From Paracoccaceae bacterium (GTDB lineage Bacteria > Pseudomonadota > Alphaproteobacteria > Rhodobacterales > Rhodobacteraceae): a stretch of DNA of 6,715 bases. The stretch is taken from contig DAOUPC010000161.1 in assembly GCA_030626365.1 (NCBI GenBank), forward strand, positions 1 to 6,715, in the 5' to 3' direction. Position 1 is the stretch's first letter, and each line of letters opens with the position of its first letter. A model generated the notes under the pieces. That model worked only from the letters and a program-made list of their open reading frames with translations. It did no database searches and was not told where the DNA came from. Below, piece by piece: positions 1-5,883 of this stretch. Position numbers and translations under genes: made by a program.

Positions 1-1951
1 CCCGGATCAGCGCCGCCTTCCAGTTGTTCCACACGTTCGGGCCAACGCCACGGATGTCGCACACGGTCAGCACCGTGAGCAGGTCCAGCCGGCGCACGTC
101 CTTGACCGCCTTGGCAAAGCCACGCACCGTGCGCGGGTCGGCAATGTCACGTTTCTGCGCCATGTCCGACATCAACAGGTGATAGCGTATCAGCCATTCA
201 ACCGTTTCGGATTCCTGTTTGTTCAGGCCCAGACGGGGGGCCACCTTGCGGGCAATCTGTGCGCCAAGGATCGAATGATCCACCGGTTGCCCCTTGCCGA
301 TATCATGCAGCAACAGCGCCACATAAAGCACCTTGCGGTTCAGCCCGTCCTTGAGGATGCCAGAGGCAACAGGCAGTTCCTCGATCAGTTCGCCCTTTTC
401 GATCTGCGCCAGGTTGGCGATGCACTGGATGATGTGTTCGTCCACCGTGTAAGAGTGGTACATGTTGAACTGCATCATCGCGACGATCGGTTCGAATTCC
501 GGCACAAAGGCTGACAGCACGCCCAGTTCGTTCATCCGGCGCAGGGCACGTTCGGGGTTCCCGTGTTTCAGCAGCAGGTCAAGGAACAGGCGCTGGGCCT
601 CTTTTGAGTGGCGCATATCCTCGTCGATCAGCGCCAGGTTCGCGGTGACCAACCGCATGGCATCGGGGTGTATCAACATGCCGGTGCGCAGGCCTTCCTC
701 GAACAGACGCAACAGGTTCAGCTTGTCGGCCAGGAATTTCTTTGGGTCGGCAATTCCAAGGCGGTTATGGATCACCTCGTATCCCGGTTTTACCTTTGGT
801 TTGCGCCGGAATATTCGTTCAAGCAGGGGGGCGTTTTTGGCGTGTATTGCCTCTAGCTTGGTCAGAAAAATTCGGGTCAGGTCGCCCACGGCGGTGGCGT
901 GGCGGAAATAATCCTGCATGAACAATTCAACCCCGCGCCGTCCGGCCCGGTCCTGGTATCCCATTCGCTCGGCCACCTCGACCTGCATGTCAAAGCTCAG
1001 CTTTTCGGTGGGGCGTCGGGTGATCAGATGCAGATGCGATCGCGTGGCCCACAGAAAATCCTCGGCCTCGGTGAAGCGGTCGAATTCTTCGCCACGAAAC
1101 ACCCCCAGCGTCACCAGTTCGGCCGTGTCCTGAACCCCGTGCACATATTTGGCGATCCAGAACAGGGATTGCAGATCGCGCAGCCCCCCCTTGCCTTCCT
1201 TGACGTTGGGTTCGACCATGTACCGCTCGCCCTGTTTCAGGTGGCGCGCCTCGCGTTCTTCCAGCTTGGCCTCGATGAATTCATGGCCCGAGTTGGCGAA
1301 CAGTTCTTCCTTCAGGGCGATGTCGAACTCTGCCGCCAGGCCCGCGTCTCCAGCCAGAAAGTGATGTTCCAGCATCGCCGTGCGGATTGTAAAATCCTCG
1401 GCCCCAAGGCGGATGCAATCGCGTACCGTGCGACTGGCGTGGCCGACCTTTAGTTTCAGGTCCCACAGGATATAGAGCATCGATTCGATCACGCTCTCGG
1501 CCCAGGCGGTGATCTTGTAGGGGGTCAGAAACAGCAGATCAACGTCGGAAAACGGGGCCATTTCACGCCGCCCATAGCCGCCCACGGCGATCACCGCGAT
1601 ATGTTCGCCGGCAGTCGGGTTGGGAAGCGGGTGCAAAAGGCTGCCGGCCACATAAAGCGCCGTGGTGACCAGCCCGTCGGTCAGATAGGTATAGGAGCGC
1701 GTCAGCGGGCGCGCGGCAAAGGGGGCGGCGGCGAATGCTTCGGAAATTGCCGCCCGGCCCGCCGCGTTGGCCGCAAGCAGAATACGCACGGTTGCAGCCC
1801 GCAGCGCGGCATTGTCGCCCGCGTCCTGTGCTGCGGCGTCAATTTCCTGACGCACAGTCCGGGCGTCGAAAATCGCCGGGGCCTCGCAGATCAGCGGCCC
1901 CGCGCTGGCAAGGTTTAGGTTGTCGGGCAATGCCGGATCAGGATCCGGCAC
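1..1951 (-). CDS. glnD: GlnD, [protein-PII] uridylyltransferase / uridylyl-removing enzyme (C-terminus cut off by the window edge)
   Basis: Bifunctional sensor of nitrogen status in the cytosol: it adds UMP to PII proteins (GlnB/GlnK) when glutamine is low and removes it when glutamine is high. I translated most of the reverse strand directly; the frame stays open to position 2, giving 650 codons, and the two ends share one frame. Visible motifs are the nucleotidyltransferase signature GGYGRREMAPFSDVDLLFL at about residues 124-142 with the metal-binding D136 and D138, a conserved helical region after it (e.g. VEPNVKEGKGGLRDLQSLFW), and the HD hydrolase domain with TVDEH (H506) and LLHDIGKG (H549, D550), which performs UMP removal. 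Family members are about 900-940 residues, so the two glutamine-binding ACT domains lie outside the window. No ATG is available near the N-terminus: after an in-frame stop at 1979-1981 the candidates are TTG 1957, GTG 1951 and TTG 1930. GTG 1951 is preferred but has no clear Shine-Dalgarno. It overlaps the upstream lipoprotein gene by 14 bases, suggesting translational coupling. Confidence 0.96.
   Translation of the reverse strand, partial: MPDPDPALPDNLNLASAGPLICEAPAIFDARTVRQEIDAAAQDAGDNAALRAATVRILLAANAAGRAAISEAFAAAPFAARPLTRSYTYLTDGLVTTALYVAGSLLHPLPNPTAGEHIAVIAVGGYGRREMAPFSDVDLLFLTPYKITAWAESVIESMLYILWDLKLKVGHASRTVRDCIRLGAEDFTIRTAMLEHHFLAGDAGLAAEFDIALKEELFANSGHEFIEAKLEEREARHLKQGERYMVEPNVKEGKGGLRDLQSLFWIAKYVHGVQDTAELVTLGVFRGEEFDRFTEAEDFLWATRSHLHLITRRPTEKLSFDMQVEVAERMGYQDRAGRRGVELFMQDYFRHATAVGDLTRIFLTKLEAIHAKNAPLLERIFRRKPKVKPGYEVIHNRLGIADPKKFLADKLNLLRLFEEGLRTGMLIHPDAMRLVTANLALIDEDMRHSKEAQRLFLDLLLKHGNPERALRRMNELGVLSAFVPEFEPIVAMMQFNMYHSYTVDEHIIQCIANLAQIEKGELIEELPVASGILKDGLNRKVLYVALLLHDIGKGQPVDHSILGAQIARKVAPRLGLNKQESETVEWLIRYHLLMSDMAQKRDIADPRTVRGFAKAVKDVRRLDLLTVLTVCDIRGVGPNVWNNWKAALIR
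1931..1950. repeat. Perfect 9+9 base inverted repeat at the lipoprotein/glnD junction
   Basis: Arms TGCCGGATC (1931-1939) and GATCCGGCA (1942-1950) are exact reverse complements separated by 2 bases. As RNA it can form an 8 bp GC-rich stem with a 4-base loop. The repeat contains the TGA stop of the lipoprotein gene (1938-1940) and the last two bases of the proposed glnD GTG start. No run of T follows it on the minus strand, so it is not a typical intrinsic terminator. It may influence translation of glnD, or stabilise or process the transcript; it could also be coincidental. The repeat itself is certain, its function is not. Confidence 0.85.
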
Positions 1952-3113
1952 CGGCAAAGCTTTTTGGGGCGGGGGAAATCACGACCACCTGACGGTCCTG
2001 AACGGTGGCCACCGCCAGACCCCGTTCGTTGGTGCCGTTGGGCAGCAGGCGAAAGATGCCACCAACACCCTGAAAACCGGCGCTTTGGGTCAGGGCCGCG
2101 CCTGTCAGGGCATCGGCCTTGCCGGCCCCCACAAGGGCACCAATGGCGGCGATCCCGTCATAGGCCAATCCGCCAATCGGGTGCGGGGCACCGCCATACG
2201 CGGTCTGATACCGGGCCTGGAACTGCGCGGATACAACCGGGTCGGGCAGGGCGAACCACCCCCCCTGCACCCCGGGTAACGCCAGCGTCTGGGCCGGAAT
2301 GTCCCAACGGGTCAGGCCGATGAATTGCGTGACTTTGGGGTCCACCCCCGATTCGGGCAGCAACTGAGACAAAAGCGGCAAGGCCCCGGCGGTGGTCGAG
2401 GTCAGGAACAGCGTGTCGGCCCCGTTGCTTTTTACCTGATCACGAATTGGCTGTACGGTGGCGATAACGCCCTTTTGGGACCGCTCGTAAGGGACATTTC
2501 CGACAACGCTGGCCGGGGTCGCGCCTGTGGCCCGCTTGATTGCCTCGTGACCCAGTTGCCCGGCCACGTCGTTGCTGTTCACCACCAGTATGGTGCGCTT
2601 GCCCTGGCTGGCGGCATAGTGCACCAGCCGGTTTGCGGTGTTGTCAAAGGTTGGGCCAAGCACAAAGACATTGCCGCCCGCGATACTTGCGTTGTTCGAG
2701 AAGGACAGGACGTTGATGCCACGCCCCCTGACCGCCAGGCCAACCGCATTGGCCGCCTCGGCATAGACCGGCCCCAGAATGATTCGTGCGCCGTCCTTGA
2801 CCGCTTCGCTTGCCTTGGCGGCCGCTGTCGCCGGGTCGCCAGCCGTGTCATAGACCCGCAGATCAATCTGCACGTTCCCCAGGTCGGCAATCGCCAACCG
2901 GGCGGCATTTTCAAGGCTTTGCGCCAGAACCGCATCCCCGGACTGGGCCGACCCACGCGGCACCAGAAGGGCCACGGGAACCGGTTTTGAGGGGTTGATC
3001 ATCGGGCCACCTCCGCCGACACCTCCGGTTTCGCAGGCAGATAAAAAAGCGGTGGCGGCCAATGCCAAAAATGTCAGGGCGACCTTGCGGGCTGGTTTAA
3101 AAACGCCGATCAT
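1938..3113 (-). CDS. LppC-family lipoprotein, penicillin-binding protein activator-like (periplasmic-binding fold)
   Basis: Predicted lipoprotein of 391 residues. The N-terminus MIGVFKPARKVALTFLALAA has basic residues and a hydrophobic stretch, followed by a lipobox L-S-A-C, so lipidation is expected at C27. A glycine-rich linker follows (GGVGGGG). The rest reads as a type I periplasmic-binding-protein fold (KPVPVALLVPRGS, LAIADLGNVQIDLRVYDTAG, ARIILGPVYAEAANAVG, LSFSNNASIAGGNVFVLGP). This matches the LppC/LpoA family, whose gammaproteobacterial member LpoA activates penicillin-binding protein 1A from the outer membrane. This protein is much shorter than LpoA and lacks its N-terminal TPR domain, so the activator role here is inference. 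An in-frame ATG exists at 3185 and another at 3143, but the ATG at 3113 places the signal peptide correctly and has GAGGGAG upstream. The gene is divergent from rsmI, as in many proteobacteria, and overlaps glnD downstream. Confidence 0.88.
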   Translation of the reverse strand: MIGVFKPARKVALTFLALAATAFLSACETGGVGGGGPMINPSKPVPVALLVPRGSAQSGDAVLAQSLENAARLAIADLGNVQIDLRVYDTAGDPATAAAKASEAVKDGARIILGPVYAEAANAVGLAVRGRGINVLSFSNNASIAGGNVFVLGPTFDNTANRLVHYAASQGKRTILVVNSNDVAGQLGHEAIKRATGATPASVVGNVPYERSQKGVIATVQPIRDQVKSNGADTLFLTSTTAGALPLLSQLLPESGVDPKVTQFIGLTRWDIPAQTLALPGVQGGWFALPDPVVSAQFQARYQTAYGGAPHPIGGLAYDGIAAIGALVGAGKADALTGAALTQSAGFQGVGGIFRLLPNGTNERGLAVATVQDRQVVVISPAPKSFAGAGS

Positions 3114-3124
3114 GTAATCAGAAA

Positions 3125-3131
3125 CTCCCTC
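3125..3131 (-). promoter_or_regulatory. Ribosome binding site of the LppC-type gene
   Basis: GAGGGAG on the minus strand, 11 bases before the ATG at 3113. The spacing is somewhat long, but no comparable site precedes the upstream in-frame ATG codons at 3143 and 3185. Together with the signal peptide it selects the 3113 start. Confidence 0.5.
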
Positions 3132-3183
3132 ATCGGGCACCATAATGGCGCTTGTCAGATGAGAGGCGATAATAAACGTCAGC

Positions 3184-3192
3184 AAAGGCGGG
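3184..3192 (+). promoter_or_regulatory. rsmI: Probable ribosome binding site for the TTG start of rsmI
   Basis: AAAGGCGGG lies 7 bases upstream of the TTG at 3200. An in-frame TAA at 3173-3175 limits upstream extension, and no ATG or GTG lies between it and 3200, so the TTG is the only start codon that keeps the conserved N-terminal GLYFVATPIG region with a normal leader. Confidence 0.45.
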
Positions 3193-3199
3193 TCCAGCG

Positions 3200-4063
3200 T
3201 TGAATCATCAAAAAGTCAGATTGGCCCCCGGCCTGTACTTCGTTGCCACCCCGATTGGCACGGCGCGCGACATTACCCTGCGGGCGCTGGACATACTGGC
3301 ATCCGCCGATCTGATTGCCGCCGAAGACACGCGCAGCCTGCGGCGGTTGATGGATATCCACGCGGTGCCGCTGGATGGTCGGCGGATCGTTTCCTACCAT
3401 GATCACAGCGGTTCCGGGGTGCGTGAACGCCTGTTGGCGGCTGTGGCGGCCGGTCAGTCGGTGGCCTATGCGTCAGAGGCCGGAATGCCCCTGATTGCCG
3501 ATCCGGGGTACGACCTGAGCCGCGCGGCGTCAGAGGCCGGGTTTCTGGTTACGGTCGCGCCCGGTGCCTCGGCGGTTCTGAGCGCACTGACGTTGGCAGG
3601 CCTGCCCACCGACGCCTTCTTTTTTGCCGGTTTTCTGCCCAATGCGCGTGCCGCCCGCAAGGTCCGGCTTGAAAGTTTGGCTGCCGTGCCCGGAACATTG
3701 GTGTTTTACGAATCGCCAAAACGTGTGGCGGCCTGTCTGGCGGACATGGCCGAGGTTCTGGGGGCAGAACGACCTGCGGCCATGTGCCGGGAACTGACCA
3801 AGAAATTTGAGGAGGTCAGGCGTGATACATTGGCCAATCTGGCACAGAATCTGGCCCTTTCCCCGGTCAAGGGAGAGATCGTTTTGGTGGTGGACCGGAT
3901 GCGTTCGCAAAAAATTAAGACCGTTGATATAGAAACAGATCTGATTGCTGCGCTGGGGCGGATGTCGGTCAAGGATGCGGCGGATATGGTGTCGGATGCG
4001 CACGGGATAAAGCGCCGTGTGGTGTATCAGATGGCGTTGAAAATGGGGAAGGATGCAACGTGA
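3200..4063 (+). CDS. rsmI: RsmI, 16S rRNA (cytidine-1402 2'-O)-methyltransferase
   Basis: Cytosolic SAM-dependent enzyme that 2'-O-methylates C1402 in the decoding centre of 16S rRNA. The 287-residue length is normal for the family. The tetrapyrrole-methylase-type fold is recognised from LYFVATPIGTARDITLRALD (residues 13-31), AAEDTRSLRRLMD (40-52), YHDHS (66-70), SEAGMPLIADPGYDL (92-106), GLPTDAFFFAGFLP, VFYESPKRV, CRELTKKFEEVRRDTL and GEIVLVVDR. A C-terminal segment SVKDAADMVSDAHGIKRRVVYQMAL matches the family's small C-terminal helical region. The usual DAGTP motif reads EAGMP here (E93-P97), a mild variant. Translation starts at TTG, which is rarer than ATG or GTG. The stop overlaps the GTG start of yraN by 4 bases (GTGA), so the two are almost certainly co-translated. 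Confidence 0.96.
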   Translation: MNHQKVRLAPGLYFVATPIGTARDITLRALDILASADLIAAEDTRSLRRLMDIHAVPLDGRRIVSYHDHSGSGVRERLLAAVAAGQSVAYASEAGMPLIADPGYDLSRAASEAGFLVTVAPGASAVLSALTLAGLPTDAFFFAGFLPNARAARKVRLESLAAVPGTLVFYESPKRVAACLADMAEVLGAERPAAMCRELTKKFEEVRRDTLANLAQNLALSPVKGEIVLVVDRMRSQKIKTVDIETDLIAALGRMSVKDAADMVSDAHGIKRRVVYQMALKMGKDAT

Positions 4064-4431
4064 CCAGATCAAAGGCCGATCGCCAGATGAGCTATCATGC
4101 GGGTCTGGCCGCCGAACAGCGGATTGCACAGGATTATGAACGCCGTGGATTTGTCGTGGCACGACGCCGCTGGCGCGGGGCGGCCGGTGAAATCGACCTG
4201 ATCACCCGCGATGGCGATGATCTGGTCTTTGTCGAGGTCAAGAAAAGCCGCACCATCGCGCGGGCGGCTGAGCGGTTGAGCCGGCGCCAAATGACCCGTA
4301 TCTATGCCGCCGCCGAACAGTTTCTGGCGGGGGAACCGGATGGGCAACTGAGCAATGTCAGGTTTGATGTGGCGTTGGTGGATCAGGCCGGGACCATTGA
4401 GATTATCGAAAATGCCTTTGGGCAGGCTTAG
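4060..4431 (+). CDS. yraN: YraN / UPF0102 family protein, endonuclease-like fold
   Basis: A 123-residue protein of the UPF0102 family, which has a restriction-endonuclease-like (PD-(D/E)XK) fold; its cellular role is not established. The core is visible as AAEQRIAQDYERRGFVVARR (E19), the GEIDLI motif (residues 43-48, D46) and LVFVEVKKS (55-63, E59 and K61), the expected acidic and lysine positions of the nuclease-like site. The helix after it (ERLSRRQMTRIYAAAEQFL) also fits the family. The GTG start at 4060 has AAGGA 6 bases upstream (4049-4053) and overlaps the rsmI stop; an in-frame ATG at 4087 is a less likely alternative. Linkage to rsmI is common in proteobacteria. The 3' end faces the MaoC-type gene with a 9 base gap. 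Confidence 0.93.
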   Translation: MTRSKADRQMSYHAGLAAEQRIAQDYERRGFVVARRRWRGAAGEIDLITRDGDDLVFVEVKKSRTIARAAERLSRRQMTRIYAAAEQFLAGEPDGQLSNVRFDVALVDQAGTIEIIENAFGQA

Positions 4432-4440
4432 GGTCAGGAC

Positions 4441-4884
4441 CTAATCGAATTTTCGGCTTGGGGCCAGAACGGTGGCTTCGCCGACCAGAACCTTCTTGCC
4501 GTCTACCGAGCAATGGCAATCCAGCCGAACGCGGCGTTTGGATATGTTGATGTCGATCACCCGCACCTCGGCATAAACCATGTCGTTGGGTCGGACCGGG
4601 GCCAGAAATTTCAGGGACTGGCCCAGATAGACCGTTCCATGCCCCGGAAGCTGTTCACCAATCACTGCCGAAATCAGGCCCGCCGTCAGCATCCCATGCG
4701 CAATGCGCCCGGCAAAGATGGTATCACGGGCATACTCATCATCCAGATGTACCGGATTGTGGTCAGTGGAAACCTGGGCAAACATTTCGATATCTTTGTC
4801 CGTCACCACTTTGCGCAGGTGGCGTGTCATGCCCATTTCGATGTCTTCAATGCAGATTGTGCCACGGGGCAGGTTGTCCAACAT
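4441..4884 (-). CDS. MaoC-family (R)-specific enoyl-CoA hydratase-like protein
   Basis: A 147-residue single hot-dog-fold protein of the MaoC dehydratase family. Members of this type, such as PhaJ, hydrate trans-2-enoyl-CoA to (R)-3-hydroxyacyl-CoA; the exact substrate here cannot be read from sequence. The hydratase signature is intact: FAQVSTDHNPVHLDDEYA (residues 35-52) supplies the catalytic D41 and H46, followed by TIFAGRIAHGML with the conserved IAHGM. The central GTVYLGQSLKFLAPVRPNDM and VRVIDINISKRRVRLDC regions fit the hot-dog strands. The frame continues upstream to an ATG at 4974, but the added 30 residues look like translated leader, and AGAGGA precedes the ATG at 4884, so that start is chosen. 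The gene follows carB and the HAD gene on the same strand with a 102 base gap and probably has its own promoter. It could alternatively act in acyl-CoA degradation rather than polyester or storage metabolism. Confidence 0.9.
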   Translation of the reverse strand: MLDNLPRGTICIEDIEMGMTRHLRKVVTDKDIEMFAQVSTDHNPVHLDDEYARDTIFAGRIAHGMLTAGLISAVIGEQLPGHGTVYLGQSLKFLAPVRPNDMVYAEVRVIDINISKRRVRLDCHCSVDGKKVLVGEATVLAPSRKFD

Positions 4885-4888
4885 GGTG

Positions 4889-4894
4889 TCCTCT
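4889..4894 (-). promoter_or_regulatory. Ribosome binding site of the MaoC-family gene
   Basis: AGAGGA on the minus strand ends 4 bases before the ATG at 4884 (GAGG core 5 bases away). It decides the start in favour of the 147-residue product over the longer open frame beginning at 4974. Confidence 0.75.
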
Positions 4895-4915
4895 TGCTTT
4901 GCTGATTTTGTAATT

Positions 4916-4944
4916 ATTATTCGCCAAGTGACGTATCTTGGGAA
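4916..4944 (-). promoter_or_regulatory. Candidate sigma-70 type promoter for the MaoC-family gene
   Basis: Minus strand TTCCCA (4944-4939, 4 of 6 to TTGACA), a 17 base spacer, and AATAAT (4921-4916, 5 of 6 to TATAAT) inside an AT-rich stretch. Transcription would begin near 4909, leaving a leader of about 25 bases before the ATG at 4884. The region 4885-4986 is clearly richer in A and T than the flanking genes, consistent with a promoter. The call rests on consensus match only. Confidence 0.4.
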
Positions 4945-4986
4945 CTTTATTACTTTGCACGCGCAGAAAGGCAAGCCCTATTTGGG

Positions 4987-5862
4987 TTAACGAAGGTGGC
5001 CAATGGAATAGGTGGAATCCATTTTTTCCCTTTGAAGATAGCTGGTTAACGCATCTTCATCTGGTTGATCCGCAGTTTTTGTTTCTGCGGCAGCCAGTCC
5101 GCCGGTAATGAACAGAGAATCAATGTCCTCGCCCATTGCCCCGGCAATGTCCGTATGCACCCCGTCACCGATTGCCAGGATCGCCTGATCCGGTACATCC
5201 TGCCCCAATGCGGACAGCCGTCGGCGGGCCAGGTCATAGATTGGTGGGTATGGTTTGCCAAAATAGAGGCTTTCCCCGCCCATTTCCGTATAAAGCCGGG
5301 CCAGCGCCCCGGCGCACCATTCCCGGGTTTCGCCCCGGTCGACCACAATATCGGGGTTGGCGCACAGCAGTTTCAGCCCCTTTTGCTTGGCATAAAGGAA
5401 CTGTGGCCGGTTCACATCCGGGTCCACCATCGGGTCAAATGGGCCGCAACAGACGATACCGGTGGCCTGTTCCAGCGGTACACGGGTGATGGTTTGGGGG
5501 GCATCGATCACCGTGATGGGTTCAAAGAACCCGGCATCCCGCGCCTCTTCCCCCATGAACCAGACCTTGTTGCCAACGGCCCCCAGAAACATGGCCGAAC
5601 GCGCGCTGTCGCCCGAACTGGCGATGGTATCCCAGGCGTCTTCGGGCACGCCGAACCGGGTCAGTTGTTCCCGGACCCCGGCACGCGGTTTGGGCGAGTT
5701 GGTAACCAGAACCACGATGCCACCCCGCGCGCGATAATCCTGAAGCGCGCGCACGGCGTCCGGCAGGGCCTGCACGCCGTCATGGACACAGCCCCACAGG
5801 TCGACAAACAGCGCCCTGTAGCGGTCAGATACGTCCGCAAGAGACGGGATGATCTGGGTCAT
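4987..5862 (-). CDS. HAD superfamily class IIA hydrolase, TIGR01459 type
   Basis: A 291-residue cytosolic protein of the haloacid dehalogenase superfamily, class IIA (NagD-like cap between motifs II and III). The motifs are: motif I FVDLWGCVHDG (residues 19-29, nucleophile D21), motif II VLVTNSPKP (51-59), motif III YFGKPYPPIY with K203, and motif IV AIGDGVHTDIAGA (230-242) with D233 and D238. DxWGxxHDG in motif I is the pattern I associate with the TIGR01459 subfamily, found mainly in alphaproteobacteria and of unknown substrate. The second aspartate of the usual DxD phosphatase motif is replaced by W23, so whether it is a conventional phosphatase is open. The ATG at 5862 has GAGG 5 bases upstream (5871-5868). 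It lies 21 bases behind carB and is probably co-transcribed with it. No terminator is visible between them. Confidence 0.9.
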   Translation of the reverse strand: MTQIIPSLADVSDRYRALFVDLWGCVHDGVQALPDAVRALQDYRARGGIVVLVTNSPKPRAGVREQLTRFGVPEDAWDTIASSGDSARSAMFLGAVGNKVWFMGEEARDAGFFEPITVIDAPQTITRVPLEQATGIVCCGPFDPMVDPDVNRPQFLYAKQKGLKLLCANPDIVVDRGETREWCAGALARLYTEMGGESLYFGKPYPPIYDLARRRLSALGQDVPDQAILAIGDGVHTDIAGAMGEDIDSLFITGGLAAAETKTADQPDEDALTSYLQREKMDSTYSIGHLR

Positions 5863-5883
5863 GGGAACCTCAATTATGTAAAA

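Larger units (their letters stand above)
3114..3199. promoter_or_regulatory. Divergent intergenic region between the LppC-type gene and rsmI
   Basis: These 86 bases must hold the start signals for both divergent genes if neither is transcribed from further away. On the plus strand GATAAT (3168-3173) is a 5 of 6 match to a -10 box, but the sequence 17 bases upstream of it (ATGGCG) is a poor -35, and the better TTGTCA (3152-3157) is only 10 bases away. On the minus strand I found no convincing -35/-10 pair. Promoter presence is inferred from gene arrangement; exact boxes are uncertain. Confidence 0.3.

Noticed and set aside
899..1453. Plus-strand open frame of 184 codons opposite glnD
   Set aside because: Antisense shadow; the minus-strand GlnD translation is continuous and carries all expected motifs there.
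2325..2990. Plus-strand open frame of 221 codons opposite the LppC-type gene
   Set aside because: Composition is that of a reverse-complement shadow, with no domain signature and no convincing start region.
3114..3185. Upstream extension of the LppC-type protein to the ATG at 3185 or 3143
   Set aside because: It would put a non-hydrophobic segment ahead of the signal peptide and lacks a ribosome binding site.
3202..3206. GAATC (CcrM-type GANTC methylation site) at the rsmI start
   Set aside because: Such 5-base sites are expected by chance every few hundred bases and this one is isolated.
4408..4424. Possible minus-strand terminator for the MaoC gene: TGCC-CAAA-GGCA followed by TTTTC within the yraN 3' end
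   Set aside because: The stem is only 4 bp and the T run only 4 bases, too weak to support a terminator call.
4885..4974. N-terminal extension of the MaoC-family protein to the ATG at 4974
   Set aside because: The added residues do not resemble the family, the region is AT-rich with promoter-like boxes, and a good ribosome binding site precedes the ATG at 4884.
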